NCBI GenBank assembly: GCA_902785075.1
Contig: CACZXN010000008.1
Coordinates: forward strand, 1-64,000
Direction of reading: 5' to 3'
Length of the DNA stretch: 64,000 bases
Source: an uncultured Bacteroidales bacterium
Lineage (GTDB): Bacteria > Bacteroidota > Bacteroidia > Bacteroidales > Bacteroidaceae
Under the pieces are notes generated by a model, which was given only the letters and a program-made list of their open reading frames with translations, did not search any database and was not told where the DNA came from. A program made the position numbers and the translations under genes. Shown here piece after piece: positions 18,031 through 27,504 of the stretch; the first letter of the stretch is position 1, and each line of letters opens with the position of its first letter.

Positions 18031-18225
18031 GTCAAACAAAAATTGACGCATTCTTTGTTGATTACCATCCAAGGAAGCAGCAAAAGAGAGTTTACAAGAT
18101 ATGGTTAGTAATAAGATAATTTGTGATGACACCTATCAAGTTTTTCATAGTTAGATTAGTTAATAGATTAGTTAATGTAGTTAGAAATTGCCCGATGTCG
18201 TGAGACATGGGGCAATTTCTTTATA
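18031..18225 (+). ncRNA. Candidate small noncoding RNA of about 190 nt
   Basis: A -7 element (18019-18026) and a strong terminator (18183-18222) bracket about 190 nt without a start codon that leads to a plausible protein. The predicted 5' end carries a short hairpin CGTCAA-N7-TTGACG (18030-18048). The interior is A-rich and includes repeated TTAGATTAGTTAATAGATTAG. It could be the 6S-like RNA of this group or another housekeeping or regulatory RNA; I do not recognise SRP RNA, tmRNA or RNase P features. Confidence 0.5.
18183..18222 (+). terminator. Intrinsic terminator of the candidate small RNA
   Basis: An 11-bp perfect outer stem (AGAAATTGCCC / GGGCAATTTCT) surrounds an inner ATGTC/GACAT stem with a GTGA tetraloop-like end, followed by TTATAT. 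It is the strongest hairpin in the region. Confidence 0.75.
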
Positions 18226-18302
18226 TAGAAACTTAGGAAGTGTACATTTAACGTAATCTGAAATCGGCTATTAACACTTTAGTATTGCTCTTTATGATAA
18301 AG

Positions 18303-18356
18303 ACCCAAGGGTAATTATTGTTACCCTTAAGGGAAAATTTTGCAGCCCCTAGGGGA
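18303..18356. repeat. Dispersed palindrome-array element, copy 2
   Basis: 10-bp near-palindromes GACCCAAGGG (18303), CCCTTAAGGG (18325) and CCCCTAGGGG (18347) stand at an exact 22-bp period; the spacer AAAATTTTGCAG between the last two is identical to the spacer of the 43.4-kb copy. It lacks the 17-bp units. Confidence 0.85.
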
Positions 18357-18549
18357 AACAAATTTTATCCCTAAGAACTAAGTTTTTAGCCTCTTGCACT
18401 AAAGGAAATTCAGGTCTTGTTTTACTTGCGAATTTGGTAAGTAATATATCTTCCACTGAGACTTTTTCAAATAATCAGTATGCTGTTTTGCTACTAGAGT
18501 TGTTATGTATCCCTATTGCTAAATGATGATATAAACAGAATGATAAAAA

Positions 18550-18588
18550 GCAAAAGAGGTGCAAGTTTTTGCGAACCTGCACCCCTCA
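18550..18588 (-). terminator. Intrinsic terminator of the hflX-DUF4954-M16 operon
   Basis: On the minus strand a GAGGGGTGCAGGTT arm pairs with AACTTGCACCTC (one bulge), followed by TTTTGCTTTTT. It lies about 20 bp after the M16 stop codon. Confidence 0.75.
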
Positions 18589-18605
18589 ATCATACATTCT
18601 ACTCC

Positions 18606-21512
18606 TTAATAGCCGAATATCTCTTCAAGTGACACACGATGTATCTCACCTAATGATTTTAGTTTTTCAACATCCAAATCTGCCTCATTACCAAGAATGA
18701 GATAGGTGTACGTACGACCTTTGACGTATTGATGCTGGAAGTCCACAAGTTCGTTAAGCGACATATTCTTCACCTTATTATATATATCACGTGAGATGTC
18801 GTAGTTAAGACCATGATTGCGAGCTTCAATATAGGCAGAGAGCACGTTACGCTTAATGGTGCGTTGTGTTGCTATACGTTTCATGATGGCTTCTTTTGCT
18901 AAAAGAAGTGACGACTCTGTTGCGGGCATGTCGTTCAGTATCTTATGGAATGTGTCGATACAATCGCCCATCTTGTCGTTTTGACTGATAATGTATGTAT
19001 AGAAGGTGAATTCGTCTTCCTTGAATTCTGGAATGGTATAGTAAGCAGCAGCACTGTAAGCCAAACCACGCGCCTCACGCAGCTCTTGGAAAACCAATGC
19101 ATTCATTCCTCCGCCAAAATATTCATTGAATAGTTCTACCTGTGGAATTAGATCAGCTTGATATTTTTGCTCATTATTACTATACATAATCATGTAAATA
19201 TTCTTGGCATCGTAAGGTGCGAGAATAACTTGGTTCTTGGGTGTAGGTATATTCTTATAGATATCCCCCTTGATTGTAGCTGTAGGAGAAGCCGAAACTT
19301 CATGATTTTTTTCGATGAATTCGGTGAATTCTTCTTGTTTCATCGGCCCATAATAGATGATAGTTTGTTCATAATTCTTCAATTCATCTATATGCTTCAG
19401 CAATTCATCAGGCTCTGTTGCTTTTAACTCTTCTTCAGAAAGAATGTTTGTTGATTCGTTCAGAGGGCCAAACATCGCCCATCTGCGTAAACGAAGGAAA
19501 CAGTTCTTTTGTTCCAATTTTGCGTCTGCACGAGCCTTTAAATTGTCTGCTACCAGATTATCATATACCGTTTGATTGCTTTGAGCATCGTGCATCCAGT
19601 TTTCACATAAGGCTACCACATCTTTCATATTTTCAGCCAAGCCCGACAACGAAATGATTGTTTCGTCGGAATTTACACTGAAACTGATGTTGCAAGCCAA
19701 TCGATAAAGTTCGGATTGAAGTTGCTCTGGGGTCAGTTTTGATGTACCAAGATAGTCAATATACTCAGCAGCGAGCGACAGATATTTGTCAGCCTTGCTA
19801 CCTCGTGATATGCGATATTGAATGTTAAACAACCCGTTCACATCGTTTTGCTTATAAAGTAACTCGTTGTTGTTTGACAGCTTTGCCACACTCATATCCT
19901 TGTCAAAGTCTACAAACACAGGTTCGATTTCTTTCACCTTCGTGTTCAGTATGTCTGTTACAAACTGACTCGTCTTATCGCGGTTCGTTTCTATCGGTGA
20001 AATGGCGGGTTTTTCGATTTTTTTCTCGTTAGGGTCAACTCCTTTATGCTTATATACACATGAATATCCGTCTGTGAAAACAGAATTAGCAAACCTCACG
20101 ATGTCATCTTTCGTAATCTTACTGATACGGTCAATCCGCTCTACTTCGTCTTTCCAATCAACACCATTTACAAAAGCCTCAACAAACATGTTTGCACGTG
20201 ACGAGTTGCTTTCAAGTTGTTGCATCTGCTGAAGTTTCATATTGTTGATGATAGCTTCTAACAACGAAGCATCGAACTCTCCGTTTTTCAGTTTGGTGAT
20301 TTCTGACAATATCAGAGCACGTACGTCATCAAGCGACTGACCTTCTTTTGGCATTCCAATCGTGATAAACATCGAATGATCGGTCAATGCGTAAGAGCCG
20401 GCTCCTGCTGATAATACTTTTTGTGCCTGGTTGAGGTCTATGTCGAAAAGACCTGCCTTACCATTGTATAGCAGTTCTTCAATAATATCGAGATAATCAG
20501 CTTCTTTGTCTTTCTTTCCAGGGAAAGCCCATCCTAACATGATGCGCTCAGATTCTGGACCATACACTTCACGCACATCGGGTGAAGTTAGCGGTTCGCA
20601 TGTCTTGGGTAAAGCATTACGAAGCGAATCAACAGCCGGATTAGGTGTCCAATCGCCAAAGAACTGATTAATTACTGATATCACTTCATCGGGGTCGAAA
20701 TCTCCACTCATACAGATAGCTACATTGTTGGGAACATACCAATCCTTGAAATGATTCTTAATGGTCGTAATCGATGGATTCTTTAAGTGATCTTGTGTGC
20801 CAAGAACAGTTTGCTGACCATAAGGATGGTTTGGAAATAGCACACTCAGCCCTGTCTCATACATCTTACGTGAATCATCCGTCAAAGAGATGTTTTTCTC
20901 TTCGTATACAGCTTCCAGTTCTGTATGGAATCCACGTATTATCATATCTTTGAAACGGTTTGACTGTATCTTTGCCCAGTTTTCCACCTCGTTTGAGGGG
21001 ATGTCCTCTGTATAACAAGTTACATCGTAACTAGTATAAGCATTTGTGCCTTCAGAGCCAATACCTGCCATCAGTTTGTCATACTCATTTGCAATAGCAT
21101 ACTTTGACGCCTCATACGAGAGACTATCTATTTGGTGATAAATCGATTTCCTTTCTTCTGGATCTGTTTTTACGCGATAGACTTCGTATAATTGTTCGAT
21201 TTCATCGAGAAGAGGCTTTTCTTTTGCATAGTCATTTGTACCAAACTGGGTCGTTCCCTTAAACATCAAATGTTCAAGGTAATGTGCAAGTCCTGTATTG
21301 TTACTTGGGTCGTTCTTTCCTCCTACTCGTACAGCAATATAGGTTTGTATACGAGGTTGGTCTTTGTTAACACTTAGATAGACTTTCAATCCGTTATCAA
21401 GGGTATAAATCCTCGATTTCATCGGATCGTTAGCTACTGATTCATACTTTGACGACTGCTGGCACGAAACAAGCAAAGCAGTCACAATTGATAAAACTAT
21501 TAATTTTTTCAT
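18606..21512 (-). CDS. M16 family zinc metallopeptidase lipoprotein
   Basis: This 968-residue protein has a lipoprotein signal (VSC, Cys17) and two M16 units in tandem. The first contains the inverted zinc motif HYLEH (His77, Glu80, His81) and a downstream Glu-rich helix (ELEAVYEEKN) supplying the third ligand; the second unit (from about 540) lacks the motif and is the structural half, with a late EARGLAYSAAAYY segment that is typical. The enzyme probably degrades short peptides in the periplasm. It is the third gene of an operon behind DUF4954 (25 bp gap). Confidence 0.9.
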   Translation of the reverse strand: MKKLIVLSIVTALLVSCQQSSKYESVANDPMKSRIYTLDNGLKVYLSVNKDQPRIQTYIAVRVGGKNDPSNNTGLAHYLEHLMFKGTTQFGTNDYAKEKPLLDEIEQLYEVYRVKTDPEERKSIYHQIDSLSYEASKYAIANEYDKLMAGIGSEGTNAYTSYDVTCYTEDIPSNEVENWAKIQSNRFKDMIIRGFHTELEAVYEEKNISLTDDSRKMYETGLSVLFPNHPYGQQTVLGTQDHLKNPSITTIKNHFKDWYVPNNVAICMSGDFDPDEVISVINQFFGDWTPNPAVDSLRNALPKTCEPLTSPDVREVYGPESERIMLGWAFPGKKDKEADYLDIIEELLYNGKAGLFDIDLNQAQKVLSAGAGSYALTDHSMFITIGMPKEGQSLDDVRALILSEITKLKNGEFDASLLEAIINNMKLQQMQQLESNSSRANMFVEAFVNGVDWKDEVERIDRISKITKDDIVRFANSVFTDGYSCVYKHKGVDPNEKKIEKPAISPIETNRDKTSQFVTDILNTKVKEIEPVFVDFDKDMSVAKLSNNNELLYKQNDVNGLFNIQYRISRGSKADKYLSLAAEYIDYLGTSKLTPEQLQSELYRLACNISFSVNSDETIISLSGLAENMKDVVALCENWMHDAQSNQTVYDNLVADNLKARADAKLEQKNCFLRLRRWAMFGPLNESTNILSEEELKATEPDELLKHIDELKNYEQTIIYYGPMKQEEFTEFIEKNHEVSASPTATIKGDIYKNIPTPKNQVILAPYDAKNIYMIMYSNNEQKYQADLIPQVELFNEYFGGGMNALVFQELREARGLAYSAAAYYTIPEFKEDEFTFYTYIISQNDKMGDCIDTFHKILNDMPATESSLLLAKEAIMKRIATQRTIKRNVLSAYIEARNHGLNYDISRDIYNKVKNMSLNELVDFQHQYVKGRTYTYLILGNEADLDVEKLKSLGEIHRVSLEEIFGY

Positions 21513-21537
21513 GTTTCTTCTTTAGGCTCTAGAAACG

Positions 21538-23232
21538 TTATTTCAATTTTGCAAGAAAATCTATTAGCTGCTGTTCTTCTACATCGCCCATTGCAAATTC
21601 TTTCTCTGCATCTCGGCGAACCATATCCAGCCATTTATTCTCAGCTTCTGCAGAATCTGCTGTTTGAGGTCTTGAATAAAGGTATTTGTTTTGTGTATCG
21701 ATACTCTTCAGCTGTTCAATGATTTCGTCTGAAGTTTTTATGTCGCCATCTTCGATATCAGATACTAAGACTTCAATAGATTTCTTAGGAGCAATCATGC
21801 CGCAAAGGTCAAGCCACTCATCAGCAGGTGCTTCACCGCTGAAGAGCTGAAGTGTCAAGTCGTAGTATTTCAACCCATCTACCAATGCTTTGTGTTTGAT
21901 GTAGCATCCTTCGAATTTATACTCTTCAGCATCGTATCCTTGTTGTTCTTGTAATGTAGCAAGCAACTCTTTTCCTGCGATAACAAACTGAATGATATAA
22001 GGGTTGGGGAAACTAAAGTTGATGATATCTCTTCTGGCCGATTCAGGGCGTCCATCACGCTTAGGCCATTTGTTGATATCGCGCCAAGTACCAACAGTCT
22101 TGATGTTGATTCCTGGAACGATGTATGTTTTCTCACCTGTAGCTAGTACATACGAGAATGGGAGGTTGCGCAAACGTGGGTGAGTGGTTAGTTTTCCCAT
22201 GACCATTGAGAATACACCAATGTGTGCAGGCCAAAGTATATGGCTTCCTGAAGCTGTTTTCGCTCCTCGTTCGAGCGTTCCCCAATGGATTGGTCCCATC
22301 TTGTAAGCATGATTACTTTGGTTGGTTCCCGATCCAGCATTGTAGAATGAGAATTCTCCACCTATGAGTAGTGTTGATTTATGGTGAGAGCATGCAAATG
22401 GACCACAAAGTGCTGCGCATGATTCACCATTATCCATATATGCATTAGCAAAGAATAGCGATCCTTCTGCAGAAAAGCCTTTACCAATATGAACAGACTC
22501 TCCGACGAAGCAGTTATCGACTTTAGCACCATCTGTTACCGTAGCGCCCATCGCAACAATCGAGTTTTCAAGAATTACATCTGGCCCAATGAATGAAGGA
22601 GCGTCACCACTACTGAGCAGAGTCACATTGGAGAGATGGCTTGCACCTTGGATTTCACAATATGGATAAACATAAACATTACTGATTTCGCCTGTTCCGA
22701 CTATGCGGCATCCTTTACCAATTTCGCCTCTATCTGCTTTTGGATGAGCGGCAATCTCTTTCTGAGCCATTTCACGAACTGAAGGATAGTGTATCATCAG
22801 CCAAGCAAGCTGTGCAGTAAGTTTTTCGTAAATTACAACATTGCCGTCTCCGCCTTCATTGAGGACGGAGATGAGCGTTCCATTTCCAAATGAAGATTCA
22901 CTTTGAGTGCTGATAATTCCAATATTCGATAAATAGCAGCCATCTGAGATGTTGTAATTCGAGATGTAACCATGTACATTCTCAATCAAGCAGTTGTCGC
23001 CAATAGTGACGTTATTTAATGTCGCATTCGTGATGGATGCATGACGTTGGAATCCTTCCTCAACGACAATCAAGCCGCTTAAGGAACCAATTTCAACATG
23101 ACCATAGAAATTTACATTACGGATGTAGTTTACCATAAATCCGTCATCTACCTTAATTTCACTCCAATTCTCGGCAGTACAACCATGTTCTTCGAGGATA
23201 GAGATTTCTGTGTTTGTTAGTTCGCGTTTCAT
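21538..23232 (-). CDS. DUF4954 family left-handed beta-helix protein
   Basis: The 564-residue protein consists largely of hexapeptide-type turns (IENVHGYISNYNI, VYPYCEIQGASHLSNV, DGAKVDNCFVGESVHIGKGF), as in nucleotidyltransferase-like or acyltransferase beta-helices, followed by a conserved SHILWPAHIGVFSMVMGK block and a helical C-terminus. It fits DUF4954, a Bacteroidetes family of unknown activity. No signal peptide is seen, so it is probably cytoplasmic. It lies between hflX (35 bp) and the M16 gene (25 bp). Confidence 0.8.
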   Translation of the reverse strand: MKRELTNTEISILEEHGCTAENWSEIKVDDGFMVNYIRNVNFYGHVEIGSLSGLIVVEEGFQRHASITNATLNNVTIGDNCLIENVHGYISNYNISDGCYLSNIGIISTQSESSFGNGTLISVLNEGGDGNVVIYEKLTAQLAWLMIHYPSVREMAQKEIAAHPKADRGEIGKGCRIVGTGEISNVYVYPYCEIQGASHLSNVTLLSSGDAPSFIGPDVILENSIVAMGATVTDGAKVDNCFVGESVHIGKGFSAEGSLFFANAYMDNGESCAALCGPFACSHHKSTLLIGGEFSFYNAGSGTNQSNHAYKMGPIHWGTLERGAKTASGSHILWPAHIGVFSMVMGKLTTHPRLRNLPFSYVLATGEKTYIVPGINIKTVGTWRDINKWPKRDGRPESARRDIINFSFPNPYIIQFVIAGKELLATLQEQQGYDAEEYKFEGCYIKHKALVDGLKYYDLTLQLFSGEAPADEWLDLCGMIAPKKSIEVLVSDIEDGDIKTSDEIIEQLKSIDTQNKYLYSRPQTADSAEAENKWLDMVRRDAEKEFAMGDVEEQQLIDFLAKLK

Positions 23233-23267
23233 ACTTATATTAATTTGGTATATTGGTTTAATGGCTA

Positions 23268-24512
23268 TTAAGAATCTAATTGTACATCTCCGTCATAGTG
23301 TTGGAACAGAAAATCATTGTAGGGATATTTTTGTACATGTAGTTCACGTATTTTCTTATAAGCAAGTTCTTTAAACTCCTTGATATGTTCACCTGTCTTG
23401 GCAGAGATAAAGAAGCAGTTGTCGTTCATTTTTGCCATCCATGTAGCCATTAATTCATCCAAAGGAATGTTTTCCTTCGTTTTTGGGGTTAAGTCGTCCT
23501 CTTCTTTTGGAATCCATGTATAGGCATCAATCTTATTGAATACCAACAAAATCGGTTTGTCACTTGCTCCTAAGTCGGCTAGTGTTTTCTCAACCACACG
23601 TATCTGCTCTTCGAAGTCAGGGTGAGAAATGTCGACTAGATGAATCAGTAAATCGGCTTCACGTACTTCATCCAATGTGGATTTGAAAGAGTCAACCAAG
23701 TCTGTAGGCAATTTACGGATAAACCCAACCGTATCACTGAGGAGGAACGGAAGGTTGTCAATAATCACTTTTCGCACAGTGGTATCGAGAGTCGCAAATA
23801 GTTTATTTTCGGCAAACACATCGCTTTTTGAAAGTAGATTCATGAGAGTTGACTTTCCGACATTTGTGTATCCAACTAATGCCACACGAATCAACCTACC
23901 ACGATTCTTTCGTTGGGTTGTTTTTTGTGTGTCGATTTCCTTTAGTCGTTGTTTCAGCAAAGCCATACGGTTGCGGATAATTCGTTGGTCCATCTCTAAC
24001 TGTGTCTCACCAGGTCCTCTCAAGCCGACACTTCCTCCACGTTGGCGTTCCAAGTGTGTCCACAGTCGTGTCAAACGTGGTAACATATATTTATATTGAG
24101 CCAATTCTACTTGGGTCTTCGCTGTTGCAGTTTGGGCTCTCATGGCAAAAATATCCAAAATGAGAGAGGTTCTGTCCAATATCTTTATTTGTAACTCGTG
24201 TTCAATATTACGAATTTGCTTAGCACTCAACTCGTCATCAAAGATAACCATTCCTACTTCGCGTTCAGCATCCTCCTCGTCTTTAATAAATTGTTTGATT
24301 TCTGCCAATTTTCCTGTACCGATATATGTCACACTATTCGGACCGTTTACTTTCTGAGTAAACCGTTTGATAACTTTTACTCCAGCAGTATCGGCCAAAA
24401 ACTCCAACTCGTCAAGGTATTCTTTTGTTTTACGCTCGTTTTGGTAAGGAGTAATCAATCCAACGATAACCGCGGTTTCTACTTTAACTTCTGATATTAC
24501 GAATTCTTTCAT
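23268..24512 (-). CDS. hflX: GTPase HflX
   Basis: The 414-residue ribosome-associated GTPase shows the HflX family glycine-rich segment GLRGPGETQLEMDQR before the G domain, P-loop GYTNVGKSTLMNLL, G3 DTVGFIRKLP and G4 NKID. It rescues or splits stalled ribosomes under stress. It is the promoter-proximal gene of the operon; a TATCTTTG -7 element is at 24543-24536 on the minus strand, only about 24 bp upstream of the start codon. Confidence 0.93.
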   Translation of the reverse strand: MKEFVISEVKVETAVIVGLITPYQNERKTKEYLDELEFLADTAGVKVIKRFTQKVNGPNSVTYIGTGKLAEIKQFIKDEEDAEREVGMVIFDDELSAKQIRNIEHELQIKILDRTSLILDIFAMRAQTATAKTQVELAQYKYMLPRLTRLWTHLERQRGGSVGLRGPGETQLEMDQRIIRNRMALLKQRLKEIDTQKTTQRKNRGRLIRVALVGYTNVGKSTLMNLLSKSDVFAENKLFATLDTTVRKVIIDNLPFLLSDTVGFIRKLPTDLVDSFKSTLDEVREADLLIHLVDISHPDFEEQIRVVEKTLADLGASDKPILLVFNKIDAYTWIPKEEDDLTPKTKENIPLDELMATWMAKMNDNCFFISAKTGEHIKEFKELAYKKIRELHVQKYPYNDFLFQHYDGDVQLDS

Positions 24513-24535
24513 TTACCTATTTCAAAAAAACAGTG

Positions 24536-24543
24536 CAAAGATA
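24536..24543 (-). promoter_or_regulatory. -7 element of the hflX operon
   Basis: TATCTTTG on the minus strand is a perfect TAnnTTTG match close to the hflX start. Confidence 0.6.
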
Positions 24544-24626
24544 AAAATAATTCGTTTAATAATAAAAAAGTTCGCTAATTTATGTAAAAATAAGCTGAAA
24601 ATACCTTATTTATTAAATAAAAAGCC

Positions 24627-24634
24627 TAAATTTG
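24627..24634 (+). promoter_or_regulatory. -7 element of the VTC cluster
   Basis: TAAATTTG fits TAnnTTTG and lies 60 bp before the first gene of the VTC/DUF4956 cluster. Confidence 0.55.
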
Positions 24635-24694
24635 CATCGAATAGTGCGGAATTGTTTCCGTTTGACCCAAATTAAAAGCATATAAGGAGTAATA

Positions 24695-25513
24695 ATGAAC
24701 GATAAAGATAAAAAGATTCAGACTTTGCTTGACACACTTCCTCCAATTACTTTAGAGCAAATGGAGTCAATAAAGCTTATGAATCGTCTTGACACTAAGT
24801 ATGTAGCGACAAAGCGTCAGCTTATAGAACTATTACAATTAGTTCAGGATAAATATTATGTTCAGACAATTGGAACGACTACGATTTGCCCTTATCGTAC
24901 TACTTACTTCGACACAGATGAACACACCATGTACATGATGCATCACAACAAGAGGGCTAGACGTACAAAGGTGAGGGTTAGAACCTATCTTACCAGTTGT
25001 GATTTAACATTTTTGGAGGTAAAGAGGAAGAACAATCATGGACGCACAAAAAAGAAACGTATTCAAGTACCTTCGCTTGAGCAATCGCAAATGGCAGAAG
25101 GTGCACAGGAGTTAGTGCAAAGAAAGACAGGTATGTCGTTCCTATCCATGCATCAGGTGGTTCAGAATTTGTTTGATCGCGTTACATTAGTGAATAAAGC
25201 AAAGACTGAACGACTGACCATCGACTATAATATCCGCTTTCATAATTTTGAGACAAATAATGATGCAGATAGCGATCAACTCGTTATCATCGAATTGAAA
25301 CGCGATGGGAATGTTTATTCACCAATATGCTCTCTGCTTCGTGACTTGCATATCCATCCTACAGGATTCAGCAAGTGTTGTATTGGAATGGTTTGGACAG
25401 ATCCTGGATTGAAACAAAACAATTTTAAGGAGAAAGTCAGAAAACTGGCGAAAATCAATCAAGATGAACGGAATTGGATTCAAAACGATTGTCATCTTCA
25501 AGAACGGAATTAA
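24695..25513 (+). CDS. VTC-domain (polyphosphate polymerase-like) protein
   Basis: The 272-residue cytoplasmic protein matches the VTC tunnel domain: an NRLDTKYVA start, CPYRTTYFDT, the basic strand RTKVRVRTYL, FLEVKRK, and a late VIIELKRDG with the metal-binding Glu. In yeast Vtc4 this domain makes polyphosphate from ATP; the bacterial stand-alone versions are only partly characterised. It is the first gene of a run with DUF4956 (24 bp), DUF2490, dockerin and beta-helix genes. A CotH kinase, a frequent companion of VTC genes, is not present in the window. Confidence 0.85.
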   Translation: MNDKDKKIQTLLDTLPPITLEQMESIKLMNRLDTKYVATKRQLIELLQLVQDKYYVQTIGTTTICPYRTTYFDTDEHTMYMMHHNKRARRTKVRVRTYLTSCDLTFLEVKRKNNHGRTKKKRIQVPSLEQSQMAEGAQELVQRKTGMSFLSMHQVVQNLFDRVTLVNKAKTERLTIDYNIRFHNFETNNDADSDQLVIIELKRDGNVYSPICSLLRDLHIHPTGFSKCCIGMVWTDPGLKQNNFKEKVRKLAKINQDERNWIQNDCHLQERN

Positions 25514-25537
25514 TAACTAAAAATTATAACCTAAGCA

Positions 25538-26245
25538 ATGGAATCTATCAATGAATTTTTCTCGCTGATTACCAGCGATTATTGCAGACTACTTGATCTG
25601 CTTTTCAGACTAATTATCAACACATTATTCACTGTAATTATTGCACGTAAGTTCTATTTCCCTAAGAGCAGACGAGTTGACTTTTTCTTTACATATATCT
25701 TGGTTGGCTTCGGCATCTTTATGCTTATCCACTTGATGGGAGATGCAAAACTGAAGACGGGTATTGCGATGGGACTCTTCGCTATTTTCTGTATCATGCG
25801 TTACAGAACAGAATCTGTTCCAATTCGCGAGATGACCTATCTGTTCCTAATTATTTCGCTCGCAGCCATAAATGGTTTGGCTTGGACGGCAGATATCTCA
25901 GACAAGCATCCTGAGTTTTTTGCACCAGAACTCACATCAATGATTGAGTTGTTGGTTACCAACGTCTTGTTCATCGCAGTGATATGGATAGCTGAAGGAG
26001 GTAAATGGGTTACGAGTCTTAGCACCAAATATATTAAGTATGACAAAATTGACCTGATTGCTCCGGAAAAGAGAAATGAGCTCATTGAAGATTTGAAGCA
26101 ACGTACAGGTCTCAATATTAAGGAAGTAGCAATAGGTTCACTTGATTTCCTCAAGGATATGGCTCTCATCAAGGTGTACTACACTGAAGATGATAATACG
26201 GATAATGACGATACATTACGCAAAATGCCAAAGAATTATGATTAA
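25538..26245 (+). CDS. DUF4956 membrane protein
   Basis: This 235-residue protein has about four to five N-terminal transmembrane segments (around 20-37, 50-66, 73-90, 100-117, 137-153) and a cytoplasmic tail from about 160 that resembles an ACT/ferredoxin-like domain (YDKIDLIAPEKRNELIEDLKQ, then IGSLDFLKDMALIKVYY). DUF4956 commonly sits beside VTC-domain genes; its role, possibly as the membrane partner or channel, is unproven. Its last 8 bases overlap the start of the DUF2490 gene. Confidence 0.85.
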   Translation: MESINEFFSLITSDYCRLLDLLFRLIINTLFTVIIARKFYFPKSRRVDFFFTYILVGFGIFMLIHLMGDAKLKTGIAMGLFAIFCIMRYRTESVPIREMTYLFLIISLAAINGLAWTADISDKHPEFFAPELTSMIELLVTNVLFIAVIWIAEGGKWVTSLSTKYIKYDKIDLIAPEKRNELIEDLKQRTGLNIKEVAIGSLDFLKDMALIKVYYTEDDNTDNDDTLRKMPKNYD

Positions 26246-27053
26246 GAGGTTTGTGATAGGATTATTGGCAGTTGCATCGTTTCAATTTGCATCAGCTCAA
26301 AGCGATGACTTTGGGTATGAACTCAGTGTTGCTGGCGAAACCAAGTTGTATCGTGGGCTGAAATTAGAAATTGAGGGAAGTATGCGTACTCAAGACGATG
26401 CAGAGCGAATAGATCGTTTTGTAGTTGGTGCCGGCTTGTCCTATCGTTTGTACCAAACATTGGATAAAAGGTTTTCTGTAAAAGCTAGTGCAGGATTCGA
26501 TTATATGTGGACTTATCGTTTGGCAGAAACCGAAATAAAAACAGATAATTACGTTTTAGAGGCTGACAATAGCATCACTTATGCTTATAATGAAACAGAT
26601 AGTTATTGGCGCAATCGTCACCGCACCAATGTAGGACTCTCATTGAGTTATGCACCCAATAAGCGATGGTCGTTCGGGTTGAAGGAAACTTTACAGTATA
26701 CCCATTTCTGTAATGTTGACTCAATAGGGCGAACAAAATGGAGGTTCAACGATGACGATGAATTGTATTCGAGATTCGATCCGACATCAAAGGGACATAA
26801 GGACCAGACGATTCTGCGTTCAAAATTCTCTGTATCATACGACATCAAAGGAATACCGATTGATCTCTTTGCATCAGTTGAATATGGTTGTGGTCTCAAC
26901 TATACTGCGAATAAATGGAAGTTCACTGGTGGGTATGATTACAAAATCAACAAGCAGAATAAGTTGTCTCTCTATTACAGATACAATACAGAGAATGATG
27001 ATGATGAGGTGAATGGTCATATGGTAGGATTAGGGTATAAGATTGATTTTTAG
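26238..27053 (+). CDS. DUF2490 family outer-membrane beta-barrel protein
   Basis: The start at 26238 overlaps the DUF4956 stop (ATGATTAA) and gives a clean signal peptide (cleavage near ASAQS); the longer upstream reading is in the DUF4956 gene and is not used. The 271-residue product has alternating amphipathic strands, ending VGLGYKIDF with terminal Phe as in BAM substrates. DUF2490 members are predicted outer-membrane barrels. In this cluster it could be the outer-membrane component. Confidence 0.75.
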   Translation: MIKRFVIGLLAVASFQFASAQSDDFGYELSVAGETKLYRGLKLEIEGSMRTQDDAERIDRFVVGAGLSYRLYQTLDKRFSVKASAGFDYMWTYRLAETEIKTDNYVLEADNSITYAYNETDSYWRNRHRTNVGLSLSYAPNKRWSFGLKETLQYTHFCNVDSIGRTKWRFNDDDELYSRFDPTSKGHKDQTILRSKFSVSYDIKGIPIDLFASVEYGCGLNYTANKWKFTGGYDYKINKQNKLSLYYRYNTENDDDEVNGHMVGLGYKIDF

Positions 27054-27077
27054 GAAAACAAGCAAAATAAAAAGAAT

Positions 27078-27491
27078 ATGAAAAATTTAGTTGCATGTTT
27101 AATAGCGCTTTTTTTGAGTCTTAGCGCATTTGCTGACGATGGATTTTCATTGTTTATCGTAGCTAACACAAGTCAACAGCCAGCTGAACACAAGTTAGCA
27201 GACATTCAGAAACTGACTTTTGAAGATGGGAATCTGGTTGTTAACCTGAAAAACGGACAGAAAGAATCGACTGCAATCAGTGTTGTAAGTCGCATGTATT
27301 TTAGTTCACTTTCTTCTGTGGCCGAAGATATTAATGGTGATGGTACTGTTGATACACAGGATGTTTTGAAGATTTATGATTTTATGCAAACGTCATCTAC
27401 TCCTGATGGTGCAAAGGAAGACATAAATAAAGATGGCAATGTGGATACACAAGATGTCCTGAAGGTTTTTGATTATATACAGAATCACTAA
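27078..27491 (+). CDS. Small secreted dockerin-type-I-like protein
   Basis: The 137-residue protein has a signal peptide (LSAFADD) and a short beta domain with LADIQKLTFEDGNLVV. Its C-terminus carries two calcium-binding F-hand repeats, DINGDGTVDTQDVLKIYDF and DINKDGNVDTQDVLKVFDY, 38 residues apart, the hallmark of a type I dockerin. Cohesins are not visible in the window and cellulosomes are not expected in this group, so a different binding partner or a folding-stabilising role is more likely. It sits 24 bp after the DUF2490 gene. Confidence 0.8.
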   Translation: MKNLVACLIALFLSLSAFADDGFSLFIVANTSQQPAEHKLADIQKLTFEDGNLVVNLKNGQKESTAISVVSRMYFSSLSSVAEDINGDGTVDTQDVLKIYDFMQTSSTPDGAKEDINKDGNVDTQDVLKVFDYIQNH

Positions 27492-27504
27492 ACGAAATGG
27501 CAAT

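Larger units (their letters stand above)
17872..18605. other. Intergenic region with a candidate ncRNA, a repeat and a terminator
   Basis: There is no convincing protein gene in this 734-bp space between convergent genes. It holds a promoter-like element and a putative small RNA with its own terminator (18019-18222), the second palindrome-array copy (18303-18356) and the terminator of the M16 peptidase gene (18550-18588). The stretch 18360-18540 holds nothing I recognise. Confidence 0.7.

Noticed and set aside
27078..27491. Dockerin taken as evidence for a cellulosome
   Set aside because: No cohesin or scaffoldin is visible in the window and the neighbours are VTC and DUF4956 genes, so a cellulosome is not supported.
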